DNA of 64,000 nucleotides, taken from the NCBI RefSeq assembly GCF_031882575.1, contig NZ_CP134772.1, forward strand, positions 328,001 through 392,000, written 5' to 3'. Of the stretch, positions 52,620 to 62,405 are shown piece by piece; the stretch's first letter is position 1; the number at the start of each line of letters is the position of its first letter. A program made the position numbers and the translations under genes. The notes beneath the pieces were generated by a model. That model worked only from the letters and a program-made list of their open reading frames with translations, was not told the origin of the DNA and did no database searches. This stretch comes from Pseudomonas sp. VD-NE ins. GTDB taxonomy: Bacteria; Pseudomonadota; Gammaproteobacteria; Pseudomonadales; Pseudomonadaceae.

Positions 52620-54512
52620 TTAAATGCGAAAGCTACCGACCAACTGTTTGAGACGCGCCGCCTGCTGCTCCAGATCCGAGCACGCCCGCAACGTCGCCTG
52701 CAAGTTCTCCACACCTTCCTGGTTCAGCGTGTTGATCTCGTTGATATCCACGTTGATCGATTCAACCACAGCGGTCTGCTCTTCAGTCGCGGTGGCCACC
52801 GACTGGTTCATCCCGTCGATCTCGCCGATACGCTGGGTCACGCTGCCCAGGCGTTCGCCTGCCTGATTGGCGATGCCGACGCTGCTTTCGCTCTCGCGCT
52901 GGCTCTCGGTCATGATGCTGACTGCCTGACGTGCGCCGACCTGCAGCTCTTCGATCATCTTCTGCACTTGCTGCGCCGAATCCTGAGTGCGGTGCGCCAA
53001 GTTGCGCACTTCGTCCGCGACCACCGCGAAACCACGACCGGCTTCACCGGCACGCGCAGCTTCAATCGCGGCGTTGAGTGCGAGCAGGTTGGTCTGCTGG
53101 GAAATGCTGGTGATCACTTCGAGAATCTGGCCGATGTTCACCGTGTTGCTGTTCAGGGTTTCGATGTTGCCGCACGAATCGCTGATCTTCGCCGACAACT
53201 GCTGCATGGCCTGGATGGTTTTATCGACAACCTGCTGACCGTCGACCGCGAGGCTGCGCGCATCACTGGAGTGCTGCGAGGCGAGCGCAGCGTTCTGGGC
53301 AATTTCCTGGGCGGCGGCGCCGAGTTGGTTGATCGCCGCGGCCACGCTGTTGGTGCGGGTGGCTTGCTGGTCGGAGTTGTACATCGACGAGTTCGACGCT
53401 GCGACCACGCGCAGGGCGACTTCGTTGACTTGGCCGGTGGCCGAGGACACTTCGCGGATCGAGGTGTGGATGCGCTCGACGAAACGGTTGAACGAGGTGC
53501 CCAGCGCGCCGAATTCGTCGTTGCCGTGAATCACCAGACGTTTGGTCAGGTCGCCTTCACCTTCGGCAATGTCATGCATCGCGCGGCCCATGGTCAGCAG
53601 CGGTTGCATCAGCACACGGATCAGCATGCCGAGCAGGGCGATGATGATCACCACGGCAATAACCATGGCGATCAGCGCCGATGTGCGGAATTCGCTGAGC
53701 ATCGAGAACGCGGTGTCCTTATCCAGCACCAGCGCCACGTACCAGTCGGCCGACGGCACGCCGTTGATGTGGGTGAAGGAGATCAGTTGGGTCTTGCCGG
53801 CGAACTCGACTTCTTTCAGGCCCGGGCTGACCTTAGGTGCGCCGTTCGGATAGGCCTCGGCGAGGGTCTTGAGTACCAGTTTGCTGTCCGGGTGAATCAG
53901 GATCTTGCCCTCGGTGCTGACGATGAACGCGTGGCCGTGGCCGCCGAAATTCAGCGAGTTGATGATCGCGCTGACGCTGGTCAGGTCGATGTCGGCACCG
54001 GCAACGCCGAGCATCTGGCCCTGACGTTGTACCGGGGTGGCGACGGTGATCACCAGTTTGCCCGAGGAGGCGGCAATGTACGGTTCGGTGACGATAGTCT
54101 GCTGCGCGCTGTTTGCCGCTTTGTACCAGCCACGGGCGCGTGGATCGTAATCCGGTGCGCGGTTGCCGGCCGGTACGGAGAACATCACGCCGTCAGCGCC
54201 ACCGAAGTAACTGAGCTGGAAATTGCCGGTGTAGGCGGGCAGGTCGATGATGCGTTTCAAGCTGGCCGGGGCGTTGCCGTCGACGGCCACTTGCTGGGAC
54301 ATCGATTGCAGCAACTGAATGCGGCTTTCCAGCCACGTCTGGATGTTGCTGGTGGTCAGGCTGCCCAGCTCCTGCATCGACGCTTCGGTGCTCGTGCTCA
54401 GGGCTTCGCGCTGTCGATAGTCGTTGAAGAAAATGAAACAGGCGAACGCAACGGCCACCACGAGGGCGGCAGCCAGCAAGATCTTGTGGCTGAATTTCAT
54501 GTTTCTGGTCAT
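52620..54512 (-). CDS. Methyl-accepting chemotaxis protein, amino-acid type (PctA-like)
   Basis: This 630-residue chemoreceptor has two membrane helices (about 10-30 and 280-300) flanking a periplasmic dCache domain, then HAMP and a signalling domain with the [20 protein letters not shown] hairpin tip. The dCache domain retains the amino-acid-binding residues: Tyr122, Arg127, Trp129 and Tyr130 in YDPRARGWY, Tyr145 in TEPYI, and Asp174 in GADID. It should therefore recognise amino acids, as PctA does. The C-terminus has no CheR pentapeptide. The start at 54512 ([10 protein letters not shown]) or 54500 is uncertain; neither has a strong ribosome site. Confidence 0.92.
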   Translation of the reverse strand: MTRNMKFSHKILLAAALVVAVAFACFIFFNDYRQREALSTSTEASMQELGSLTTSNIQTWLESRIQLLQSMSQQVAVDGNAPASLKRIIDLPAYTGNFQLSYFGGADGVMFSVPAGNRAPDYDPRARGWYKAANSAQQTIVTEPYIAASSGKLVITVATPVQRQGQMLGVAGADIDLTSVSAIINSLNFGGHGHAFIVSTEGKILIHPDSKLVLKTLAEAYPNGAPKVSPGLKEVEFAGKTQLISFTHINGVPSADWYVALVLDKDTAFSMLSEFRTSALIAMVIAVVIIIALLGMLIRVLMQPLLTMGRAMHDIAEGEGDLTKRLVIHGNDEFGALGTSFNRFVERIHTSIREVSSATGQVNEVALRVVAASNSSMYNSDQQATRTNSVAAAINQLGAAAQEIAQNAALASQHSSDARSLAVDGQQVVDKTIQAMQQLSAKISDSCGNIETLNSNTVNIGQILEVITSISQQTNLLALNAAIEAARAGEAGRGFAVVADEVRNLAHRTQDSAQQVQKMIEELQVGARQAVSIMTESQRESESSVGIANQAGERLGSVTQRIGEIDGMNQSVATATEEQTAVVESINVDINEINTLNQEGVENLQATLRACSDLEQQAARLKQLVGSFRI

Positions 54513-54793
54513 CGAATGAACTACCGCGAAGGGGCTGGTCAAGAAAGGGCGGCAATTTGCCACACTCGGGGGCTTTGCGCTGCTCTTATTTCGACCGCGG
54601 CGCGCCAAAGATTAGGCGTCTTTTGTGAAAGGCGACGAAATGCTCAATAGCCCTACAAAGTGTCTGATTTACCGGCAAATGCCAGACGGGCGGGCTAATA
54701 AATAGCCATTCCACCACGGAACCAGATGAGGGTTTTCTCTTCTAAGCTTCTGGTTGGCACCATGCCATCCCCCCTCGTTCCAGGAGTTACACC

Positions 54794-55048
54794 ATGTCGC
54801 TGCGATCTCTCGCCCTGCTGTCGTTTTGCGTGCTGTTGGCCGCATGCAGCAAGGTCAATCAGGAAAACTATTCGAAGCTCTCGGCCGGTATGGCCAAGGC
54901 TGAAGTCGAGACTCTGCTCGGCAAGCCCACCGATTGCTCGGGCGCGCTCGGCATGTCCAGTTGCACCTGGGGCGACAAGAACAGCTTTATCAGCGTGCAG
55001 TACGCCGGTGACAAAGTGCTGATGTTTTCCGGCCAAGGCCTGAAGTAA
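54794..55048 (+). CDS. Small lipoprotein, DUF3862-like
   Basis: This 84-residue protein has a lipoprotein signal (lipobox LLAAC, Cys18). The mature part reads KLSAGMAKAEVETLLGKPTDC...SSCTWGD, the SmpA/OmlA-like fold of DUF3862 with a Cys pair. It probably sits in the outer or inner membrane facing the periplasm; function is unknown. It has a ribosome site (AGGAG) and is 30 bases upstream of blc, so the two lipoprotein genes may be cotranscribed. Confidence 0.82.
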   Translation: MSLRSLALLSFCVLLAACSKVNQENYSKLSAGMAKAEVETLLGKPTDCSGALGMSSCTWGDKNSFISVQYAGDKVLMFSGQGLK

Positions 55049-55078
55049 ACCGGGGCTTCGCGCCCACGGAGAAGAAAA

Positions 55079-55648
55079 ATGAAGCGGTTATTGCTGATCC
55101 TTTTTGCCGGCCTGGTACTGGCCGGCTGCGCCACTTCCGGCGTCGACCCGTTGGCGCCGAAAACCGTCAACAGCGTCAATCTCAAGCGCTATCAGGGCAC
55201 GTGGTACGAGCTGGCACGCTTGCCGATGTACTTCCAGCGCAATTGTGCGCAGTCCGAAGCCCATTACACCCTCAAGCCTGACGGCAATGTCGCGGTGCTC
55301 AATCGCTGCCTGACCCCGCAATGGCAGTGGGAAGAGGTCAAGGGCACGGCTTATCCACAGGTGTCGGGCAAGACCGACAAGCTCTGGGTCGAATTCGATA
55401 CCTGGTTCTCACGCCTGATTCCGGGTGTGGCGAAAGGTGAATACTGGGTGCTGTACGTCAGCGATGACTACAAGACCGCCATCGTCGGTGACCCGAGCCG
55501 CAAGTACATGTGGTTGTTGTCGCGCACGCCGACCGTTAATGGTGTGGTGCGTGAAGAACTGCTGAGCAAGGCGCGTCAGCAAGGCTATGACACCACGCGC
55601 TTGATCTGGCGCGCGTCGGATCGGCAGATGGCCAAGACCTCAAATTAA
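55079..55648 (+). CDS. blc: Lipocalin family lipoprotein (Blc)
   Basis: This 189-residue outer-membrane lipocalin has the lipobox LAGC (Cys19). The lipocalin signature GTWYELARLPMYFQRNC (about 41-57) is intact, followed by YTLKPDGNVAVLNRC, GEYWVLYVSDDYKTAIVGDP and YMWLLSRTP. Bacterial lipocalins bind lysophospholipids or fatty acids and are usually induced by envelope stress. Confidence 0.93.
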   Translation: MKRLLLILFAGLVLAGCATSGVDPLAPKTVNSVNLKRYQGTWYELARLPMYFQRNCAQSEAHYTLKPDGNVAVLNRCLTPQWQWEEVKGTAYPQVSGKTDKLWVEFDTWFSRLIPGVAKGEYWVLYVSDDYKTAIVGDPSRKYMWLLSRTPTVNGVVREELLSKARQQGYDTTRLIWRASDRQMAKTSN

Positions 55649-55666
55649 GCATCGCCACAAATCAAA

Positions 55667-55755
55667 TGTGGGAGCGAGCCTGCTCGCGAAGGGGGCGTGT
55701 CAGTTAACGAAAATGTTACTGATACACCGCTTTCGCGAGCAGGCTCGCTCCCACA
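55667..55755. repeat. REP pair, type A
   Basis: An inverted pair of the type A core lies between the converging blc and hutF genes, ending 12 bases before the hutF stop. Confidence 0.9.
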
Positions 55756-55766
55756 TTTCGTTTGTA

Positions 55767-57131
55767 TCAGCCTAAAAGATCGCGCAGGACCTGGGTGAAG
55801 GCACGCGCACTGTCTTCTTCGCCAGCATGCCGGCCATCACGTACAACCCACTGGCCATTGACCAATACATCGCGCACCTGACGATCGCCGCCGGCAAACA
55901 GCCAGCGATTCAAAATTCCGTCGCCACTGGCCGTCGCCAGATACGGATCATTGCCATCGAGCACAATCCAGTCCGCACGCTTGCCCACTTCCAGCGCCCC
56001 GATCGGCTGCCCCAACGCCTGCGCACCGCCATCCAGCGCCGCGTCATACAACGTGCGCCCAACCATCGGCTGATCCGCACCGTACAAACGGTTACGCCGC
56101 TGATCGCGCAGACGCTGGCCGTATTCCAGCCAACGCAACTCTTCCACCACACTGAGCGACACATGGCTGTCGGAACCGATGCCCATGCGCCCGCCCTGAG
56201 CGAGGAAATCCACCGCCGGGAAAATCCCGTCGCCCAGATTCGCTTCAGTGGTCAGGCACAGGCCGGCAATGGCGCGACTCTTGGCCATCAGCGTGACTTC
56301 TTCCGGGTTGGCGTGAGTGGCGTGCACCAGGCACCAGCGCTGATCGACTTGGGTATTTTCGTACAGCCATTGCAGCGGCCGCCGACCGCTCCAGCTCAGG
56401 CAGTCGTCGACTTCCTTCTGCTGTTCGGCGATGTGAATATGCACAGGGCATTGCTTGTCGCTGGCCGCCAATACTTCGCTGATCTGCTGCGGCGTGACTG
56501 CGCGCAACGAGTGAAAGCACAGGCCCAGCGACTGCGCCTTTTGCTGCGCCAGTAACGGCTGCAAACGCGATTGCAGGTTCAGGTAATTTTCGGTGCTGTT
56601 GATAAAGCGACGCTGGCCGTCATTCGGTGTCTGGCCGCCAAAACCGGAGTGGCTGTAGAGCACCGGCAGCAAGGTCAGACCGATGCCGCTTTCGCTTGCG
56701 GCCTGACTGATGCGCAACGCCAGCTCAGCCGGATCGGCATAAGGCTGGCCGTTGCTGTCGTGGTGCACGTAGTGAAATTCGGCGACCGAGGTGTAACCGG
56801 CCTTGAGCATTTCGATGTACAGCTGACGGGCAATCACGCCGAGTTGATCGGGGCTGATTTTTCCGACGAGCCGGTACATCAGATCGCGCCACGTCCAGAA
56901 ACTGTCATTGGGGTTGCCGGCCACTTCGGCCAGTCCCGCCATCGCCCGCTGGAACGCGTGGGAGTGCAGATTCGGCATGCCCGGCAGCAGAGGACCACTC
57001 AGCCGTTCGGCGCCATCTGCGGTGGAATCGGCCTGGATTTGGGTCAGCACGCCCTCGGCGCTGACCTCAAGACGTACATTGTTGGCCCATCCGTTAGGCA
57101 GCAGCGCGCGTTCGGCAAAGAAGGCGGACAT
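55767..57131 (-). CDS. hutF: Formimidoylglutamate deiminase HutF
   Basis: This 454-residue amidohydrolase converts N-formimidoyl-L-glutamate to N-formyl-L-glutamate in the five-step histidine degradation route. The metal-binding pair is NLHSHAFQRAM (about 55-65), with VAEFHYVHHD, HIHIAEQQKEVDDC, LVHATH and the catalytic Asp in GIGSDSHVS. It is divergent from hutC, with an operator in the 106-base gap. Confidence 0.94.
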   Translation of the reverse strand: MSAFFAERALLPNGWANNVRLEVSAEGVLTQIQADSTADGAERLSGPLLPGMPNLHSHAFQRAMAGLAEVAGNPNDSFWTWRDLMYRLVGKISPDQLGVIARQLYIEMLKAGYTSVAEFHYVHHDSNGQPYADPAELALRISQAASESGIGLTLLPVLYSHSGFGGQTPNDGQRRFINSTENYLNLQSRLQPLLAQQKAQSLGLCFHSLRAVTPQQISEVLAASDKQCPVHIHIAEQQKEVDDCLSWSGRRPLQWLYENTQVDQRWCLVHATHANPEEVTLMAKSRAIAGLCLTTEANLGDGIFPAVDFLAQGGRMGIGSDSHVSLSVVEELRWLEYGQRLRDQRRNRLYGADQPMVGRTLYDAALDGGAQALGQPIGALEVGKRADWIVLDGNDPYLATASGDGILNRWLFAGGDRQVRDVLVNGQWVVRDGRHAGEEDSARAFTQVLRDLLG

Positions 57132-57155
57132 GGTTCAGCACCCCATCGTGTGTTA

Positions 57156-57174
57156 TTTGTATATACATATACAG
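57156..57174. promoter_or_regulatory. HutC operator between hutF and hutC
   Basis: The perfect palindrome TGTATATACA (57158-57167) is followed by ATACAG. It closely resembles the operator before hutU and lies 25 bases before hutF and about 65 before hutC, where one repressor could control both genes. Confidence 0.75.
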
Positions 57175-57237
57175 ACGTTTGCCTGCCCGGTAAACTCCGG
57201 CAAGCTAGCCACTTTCACCAATGAACAGGGATCAACC

Positions 57238-57987
57238 GTGCCGACTCCGCCTCCAGTCTCCCCGTTGGCCGCGAACATGGGCGACAGTCCGGCGCCCTTG
57301 TACGCCCGCGTCAAACAGATGATCACCCAGCAGATCGACAGCGGAAACTGGCCGCCGCACTACCGCGTGCCGTCCGAAAGCGAGCTGGTCAATCAACTCG
57401 GCTTCAGCCGCATGACCATCAACCGCGCCCTGCGCGAGATGACTGCTGACGGCTTGTTGGTGCGCATGCAAGGCGTCGGCACGTTCGTCGCCGAACCGAA
57501 GAGCCAGTCTGCGCTGTTCGAAGTGCATAACATCGCCGACGAAATTGCTTCCCGTGGTCATCGCCACACCTGCCAGGTCATCACCCTCGAAGAAGAGGCC
57601 GCCGGTTCCGAACGCGCGCTGGCGCTGGACATGCGTGAAGGGCAGAAAGTATTTCACTCGCTGATCGTGCATTACGAAAACGATATCCCGGTGCAAATCG
57701 AAGACCGTTTCGTCAACGCGCTGGTCGCCCCGGAATACCTCAAGCAGGACTTCACCCTGCAAACGCCTTACGCCTATTTGAACCAGGTGGCGCCGCTGAC
57801 CGAAGGCGAGCATGTGGTCGAAGCGATTCTTGCCGAGTCGTCCGAATGCAAGTTGCTGCAGATTGAAAAAGGCGAGCCGTGCCTGTTGATTCGTCGCCGC
57901 ACGTGGTCGGGGCGTCAGCCGGTGACGGCTGCACGTTTGATTCACCCAGGTTCCCGTCATCGTCTGGAAGGGCGGTTCCATAAATAG
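57238..57987 (+). CDS. hutC: Histidine utilization repressor HutC (GntR family)
   Basis: This 249-residue protein has an N-terminal winged helix (YARVKQMITQQIDSGNWPPH, then VPSESELVNQLGFSRMTINR) and a C-terminal UTRA ligand-binding domain (HSLIVHYENDIPVQIEDRFV, EPCLLIRRRTWSGRQPVTAA). It represses hut genes until urocanate binds. The start is GTG at 57238 (MPTPPPVS), with AGGG 7 bases upstream; the open frame further upstream is antisense to hutF. Confidence 0.95.
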   Translation: MPTPPPVSPLAANMGDSPAPLYARVKQMITQQIDSGNWPPHYRVPSESELVNQLGFSRMTINRALREMTADGLLVRMQGVGTFVAEPKSQSALFEVHNIADEIASRGHRHTCQVITLEEEAAGSERALALDMREGQKVFHSLIVHYENDIPVQIEDRFVNALVAPEYLKQDFTLQTPYAYLNQVAPLTEGEHVVEAILAESSECKLLQIEKGEPCLLIRRRTWSGRQPVTAARLIHPGSRHRLEGRFHK

Positions 57988-57996
57988 AGAGCATAA

Positions 57997-58566
57997 ATGA
58001 GTCCGGTGAAGGTTTTACGCGCTGAAGGCTACCCGCGCATGCCGTGGAAAAACGGCGGTGGCAGCACTGAAGAAATCACCCGTGATGCGGGCGCCGGTCT
58101 GGACGGTTTCGGCTGGCGCCTGTCGATTGCCGACATCGCCGAGTCGGGCGGCTTCTCGACCTTCGCCGGTTACCAGCGAGTGATTACGGTGTTGCAGGGT
58201 GACGGTATGACCCTGTGCGTCGACGGCGACGATACGCGACCATTGCTACCGCTCGACCCGTTTGCCTTCAGCGGCGAAAGCCAGGTGTCGTGCACACTGC
58301 TCGGTGGCGCGATTCGTGACTTCAATCTGATTTACGCGCCACAGCGTTACAGCGCGCGTTTGCAGTGGCTGGACGGTGAGCAGCGGTTCTTCAGCTCGGC
58401 GGGGACGGTATTGGTGTTCAGTGTCAGTGAGCTGCTGGAAGTGGCGGTTGGCGACAGCACATCGCAGTTGGGGCGACATGATTGTCTGCAGCTGGACGGT
58501 AACAGTGGGCTGGCCGAAGTCTCCACCAATGCCGCATGCTGCGTGATCGAGCTGACTGCGCGCTGA
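57997..58566 (+). CDS. hutD: HutD family protein
   Basis: This 189-residue cupin-fold protein has the HutD signature YPRMPWKNGGGSTEEITRD (about 9-27) and GFGWRLSIADIAESGGFSTF. In P. fluorescens HutD acts as a governor limiting hut activity, perhaps by binding formylglutamate. It starts 9 bases after hutC and shares its transcript. Confidence 0.93.
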   Translation: MSPVKVLRAEGYPRMPWKNGGGSTEEITRDAGAGLDGFGWRLSIADIAESGGFSTFAGYQRVITVLQGDGMTLCVDGDDTRPLLPLDPFAFSGESQVSCTLLGGAIRDFNLIYAPQRYSARLQWLDGEQRFFSSAGTVLVFSVSELLEVAVGDSTSQLGRHDCLQLDGNSGLAEVSTNAACCVIELTAR

Positions 58567-58578
58567 TTCAAAAATCTT

Positions 58579-58657
58579 AAAAGATCGCAGCCTTCGGCAG
58601 CTCCTACAGGGACTACATGAATCCCAATGTAGGAGCTGCCGAAGGCTGCGATCTTTT
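58579..58657. repeat. Intergenic palindrome, type C
   Basis: Arms AAAAGATCGCAGCCTTCGGC and GCCGAAGGCTGCGATCTTTT continue with AGCTCCTACA / TGTAGGAGCT, separated by about 20 bases. It forms a long hairpin just after hutD and may serve as a transcription end. It is unrelated to the type A and B cores. Confidence 0.88.
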
Positions 58658-58849
58658 GCTTTTGGGGTGTTCCCAACCCACGCACCAACTTGTTACCGAA
58701 CGCCCCAGCGTGGCGCAAAATCACGCTCTCGTAACAATCCCCCAACTCCCCAAAATACTCCCGCAAAAAATTTCATCCACGCCAGAACCCTCGATTCAGG
58801 CGCTCTCCAGCCGTGCCCGCGATTTTTCTTGAACGCCCCTCCAACAAGT

Positions 58850-58865
58850 TGGCCGCTTGATTGCA
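58850..58865 (+). promoter_or_regulatory. Sigma54 promoter of hutU
   Basis: TGGCCGCTTGATTGCA matches the -24/-12 consensus with correct GG to GC spacing. The predicted start point is near 58876. Sigma54 dependence with CbrB or NtrC as activator is established for hutU in P. fluorescens; activator sites upstream (58660-58850) were not identified. Confidence 0.75.
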
Positions 58866-58869
58866 TATG

Positions 58870-58883
58870 CTTGTATGTACAAG
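58870..58883. promoter_or_regulatory. HutC operator at hutU
   Basis: This is the perfect 14-bp palindrome CTTGTATGTACAAG. It covers the predicted transcription start of the sigma54 promoter, so bound HutC would block initiation. Confidence 0.8.
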
Positions 58884-59015
58884 TAAAGACGTATGCGTAT
58901 GAGTCGCTCGAGGCTCTCCGCAGCGTCCACTGATTCGCTTGTCGCGCATCGAAGCGCACAGGCTGCTTGCCCACTGCCAGGGTTGGTTTGAATTGATCGC
59001 TGAGGAGTCTTTTTC

Positions 59016-60701
59016 GTGACTGACAATAAGCCTACTAAGGTTCGTAACGTCGAAATCCGTGCATCGCGCGGCAACAAGCTGACCGCCAAGAGCTGGCTGA
59101 CCGAAGCGCCGCTGCGCATGCTGATGAACAACCTCGACCCGGAAGTCGCCGAGAACCCGAAAGAGCTGGTGGTTTACGGTGGTATCGGTCGCGCCGCGCG
59201 TAACTGGGAGTGCTACGACAAGATCGTCGAAAGCCTGACCAACCTGAATGACGACGAGACCCTGCTGGTGCAATCCGGCAAGCCGGTCGGCGTGTTCAAG
59301 ACCCACAGCAATGCCCCGCGCGTACTGATCGCCAACTCCAACCTCGTCCCACACTGGGCGAGCTGGGAGCACTTCAACGAACTCGACGCCAAAGGCCTGG
59401 CCATGTACGGCCAGATGACCGCCGGCAGCTGGATCTACATCGGCAGCCAGGGCATCGTGCAAGGCACCTACGAAACCTTTGTCGAAGCCGGTCGCCAGCA
59501 CTACAACGACAACCTCACCGGCAAGTGGGTGTTGACCGCCGGCCTCGGTGGCATGGGCGGCGCACAACCGCTGGCAGCAACCCTGGCCGGCGCTTGCTCG
59601 CTGAACATCGAATGCCAGCAAGTCAGTATCGATTTCCGTCTGAAAAGCCGTTACGTCGACGAGCAAGCCAAAGACCTCGACGACGCCCTGGCGCGCATCG
59701 ACAAATACACCAAGGAAGGCAAAGCGATCTCCATCGCCCTGCTCGGTAACGCGGCAGAAATTCTGCCGGAACTGGTCAAGCGCGGCGTGCGCCCGGACAT
59801 GGTCACCGACCAGACCAGCGCCCACGACCCGCTCAACGGTTACCTGCCGGCCGGCTGGACCTGGGACGAATACCGCGCCCGCGCCAAGACCGAACCGGCC
59901 GCTGTGATCAAAGCCGCCAAGCAGTCGATGGCCGTGCACGTCAAAGCCATGCTGGAATTCCAGAAGCAAGGCATTCCGACCTTCGACTACGGCAACAACA
60001 TCCGTCAGATGGCGCAGGAAGAAGGCGTCGAAAACGCGTTCGATTTCCCGGGCTTCGTACCGGCCTACATCCGTCCGCTGTTCTGCCGTGGCATCGGCCC
60101 GTTCCGTTGGGCGGCGCTGTCGGGCGATCCGCAAGACATCTACAAAACCGACGCCAAGGTCAAAGAGCTGATCCCGGACGACGCGCACCTGCACAACTGG
60201 CTGGACATGGCCCGCGAGCGCATCAGCTTCCAGGGTCTGCCGGCACGTATCTGCTGGGTCGGTCTGGGCCTGCGCGCCAAGCTCGGTCTGGCCTTCAACG
60301 AGATGGTCCGCAGCGGCGAATTGTCCGCACCTATCGTGATCGGTCGCGACCACCTCGACTCCGGCTCGGTCGCCAGCCCTAACCGCGAAACCGAATCGAT
60401 GCAGGACGGCTCCGACGCCGTGTCCGACTGGCCACTGCTCAACGCTTTGCTCAACACCGCGAGCGGCGCGACCTGGGTTTCCCTGCACCACGGCGGCGGC
60501 GTCGGCATGGGCTTCTCGCAGCACTCGGGCATGGTGATTGTCTGCGACGGCACTGACGAAGCGGCCGAGCGTATTGCGCGCGTACTGCACAACGACCCGG
60601 CCACCGGTGTCATGCGTCACGCCGATGCCGGTTACCAGATCGCCATCGACTGCGCCAAGGAACAGGGCCTGAACCTGCCGATGATTACCGGCGGCAAGTA
60701 A
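59016..60701 (+). CDS. hutU: Urocanate hydratase HutU
   Basis: This 561-residue NAD-dependent enzyme converts urocanate to imidazolone propionate. The NAD site is seen as [17 protein letters not shown] (about 170-186) and the catalytic Cys segment as [19 protein letters not shown] (about 347-365). The GTG start has GAGGAG 8 bases upstream. It heads the transcript with the permease and ABC genes. Confidence 0.97.
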   Translation: MTDNKPTKVRNVEIRASRGNKLTAKSWLTEAPLRMLMNNLDPEVAENPKELVVYGGIGRAARNWECYDKIVESLTNLNDDETLLVQSGKPVGVFKTHSNAPRVLIANSNLVPHWASWEHFNELDAKGLAMYGQMTAGSWIYIGSQGIVQGTYETFVEAGRQHYNDNLTGKWVLTAGLGGMGGAQPLAATLAGACSLNIECQQVSIDFRLKSRYVDEQAKDLDDALARIDKYTKEGKAISIALLGNAAEILPELVKRGVRPDMVTDQTSAHDPLNGYLPAGWTWDEYRARAKTEPAAVIKAAKQSMAVHVKAMLEFQKQGIPTFDYGNNIRQMAQEEGVENAFDFPGFVPAYIRPLFCRGIGPFRWAALSGDPQDIYKTDAKVKELIPDDAHLHNWLDMARERISFQGLPARICWVGLGLRAKLGLAFNEMVRSGELSAPIVIGRDHLDSGSVASPNRETESMQDGSDAVSDWPLLNALLNTASGATWVSLHHGGGVGMGFSQHSGMVIVCDGTDEAAERIARVLHNDPATGVMRHADAGYQIAIDCAKEQGLNLPMITGGK

Positions 60702-60716
60702 CACGTTTTGGCTTTA

Positions 60717-60806
60717 TGTGGGAGCGAGCTTGCTCGCGAAAGCAATCTGTCAGCCAGCAAAGATGTTGAATGTGCTGGCCAATTCGCGAGCAAGCTCGCT
60801 CCCACA
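60717..60806. repeat. REP pair, type A variant
   Basis: The core is TGTGGGAGCGAGCTTGCTCG, with T for C at one position and a compensating change in the other arm. It lies between hutU and the permease gene and may affect relative expression within the operon. Confidence 0.9.
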
Positions 60807-60862
60807 GAAAAGCAGCCCTACCGGCTCAGTGAACAATTTAAACAATCCACAGAGGTTGAATC

Positions 60863-62335
60863 ATGGCTGTCAACACCGATCGTGCAGGCAACAAACCGTT
60901 GATCGAAAGGCGTTCGATCGACTACATCCCGGAAGCGGAAAGACACGGTCGTCTGTTTAGCCAGTTCACCCTGTGGATGGGGGCCAACCTGCAAATCACC
61001 GCGATTGTCACCGGGGCGTTGGCCGTGGTGCTGGGCGGTGATGTGTTCTGGTCGCTGATCGGTCTGTTGATCGGTCAATTGCTCGGCGGCGGGGTGATGG
61101 CGCTGCACGCGGCGCAAGGGCCGAAACTCGGTCTGCCGCAGATGATCTCCAGCCGTGTGCAGTTTGGCGTGTATGGCGCAGCGATCCCGATCGTGCTGGT
61201 GTGCCTGATGTACCTGGGTTTCACCGCAACCGGCACCGTGCTTTCCGGCCAGGCGCTGGGCCAGTTGTTTGGCGTCAGCGACAGCGTCGGCATCCTGATT
61301 TTTGCCAGCGTCATCGTGCTGGTGACGGTGCTCGGTTATCGGGTGATCCACTGGATCGGCCGTGTTGCCAGCGTCATTGGCGTGATCGCTTTCGTCTTCC
61401 TGTTCTGGCGCCTGATGAGCCAGACCGACGTCGGCGCACTCCTGCAAATTCGTCATTTCAGCTGGAGCAGCTTCCTGCTCGCGGTGTCGCTCGCGGCCTC
61501 CTGGCAGATCGCGTTCGGCCCCTACGTGGCTGACTATTCCCGTTACCTGCCGAGCAACACGTCGGCGGTCAAAACCTTCTTCGCCGCCGGTGCCGGCTCT
61601 GTGGTTGGCGCGCAAGTGGCGATGATCCTCGGCGTCTTTGCTGCAGCTTCTGCCAACGGCCAGTTCGCCGGTCATGAAGTCGCCTACATCGTCGGTCTGG
61701 GCGGCACCGGTGCCACCGCCGCGCTGCTGTACTTCAGCATCGCGTTCGGCAAGGTGACCATCTCGACACTGAACTCCTACGGCAGCTTCATGTGCATCGC
61801 GACCATCATCAGTGGTTTCAAAGGCCACCTGACCGTAACGCGCATGCAACGTCTGGTGTTCGTGCTGGTCATCGTTGGCACGGCGACCTTGATTGCGCTG
61901 CTCGGCCAGCACTCGTTCCTCGGTGCGTTCAAGTCTTTCATCCTGTTCCTGCTCGCGTTCTTCACGCCTTGGAGCGCGATCAACCTGGTGGATTACTACT
62001 GCATCACCCGCGAGCGTTATGACGTGCCGGCACTGGCCAATCCGAACGGTCGCTACGGTCGCTGGAACCTGCTCGGCATCAGCGTCTACGTGTTCGGCGT
62101 GCTGGTGCAGCTGCCGTTCATCTCCACCAAGTTCTACACCGGCCCGCTGGTGGCGGCCCTCGGTGATGTGGATATCTCCTGGATCATCGGCCTCGTGCTG
62201 CCGGCCGTCGTCTACTACGTGTGCGCAAAAAAATGGCACAGCGCGGTACCCGATCAACTGATTCTGCCGGTCGAGCAGAACAGCGTTGTACAACCTAAAA
62301 CAAGCGGGGCCGGTCGCGCTGCGGCGCAGGCCTGA
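60863..62335 (+). CDS. hutT: NCS1 family permease, probable urocanate transporter
   Basis: This 490-residue inner-membrane transporter of the purine/cytosine permease (NCS1) family has about 12 helices. Family features are IERRSIDYIPEAERHG then LFSQFTLWMGANLQ at the start, MALHAAQGPKLGLPQMISSR (about 76-95), and FGPYVADYSRYLP (about 216-228). It follows hutU, matching the position of the urocanate transporter (HutTu) reported in P. fluorescens; the substrate is inferred from this context. Confidence 0.85.
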   Translation: MAVNTDRAGNKPLIERRSIDYIPEAERHGRLFSQFTLWMGANLQITAIVTGALAVVLGGDVFWSLIGLLIGQLLGGGVMALHAAQGPKLGLPQMISSRVQFGVYGAAIPIVLVCLMYLGFTATGTVLSGQALGQLFGVSDSVGILIFASVIVLVTVLGYRVIHWIGRVASVIGVIAFVFLFWRLMSQTDVGALLQIRHFSWSSFLLAVSLAASWQIAFGPYVADYSRYLPSNTSAVKTFFAAGAGSVVGAQVAMILGVFAAASANGQFAGHEVAYIVGLGGTGATAALLYFSIAFGKVTISTLNSYGSFMCIATIISGFKGHLTVTRMQRLVFVLVIVGTATLIALLGQHSFLGAFKSFILFLLAFFTPWSAINLVDYYCITRERYDVPALANPNGRYGRWNLLGISVYVFGVLVQLPFISTKFYTGPLVAALGDVDISWIIGLVLPAVVYYVCAKKWHSAVPDQLILPVEQNSVVQPKTSGAGRAAAQA

Positions 62336-62405
62336 TTTGGACGTGGACAGGGCTGGATGCCTCTTGACTGCCGTAAGCCAATTCATGATTAGGAGCGTCA
62401 CAACA

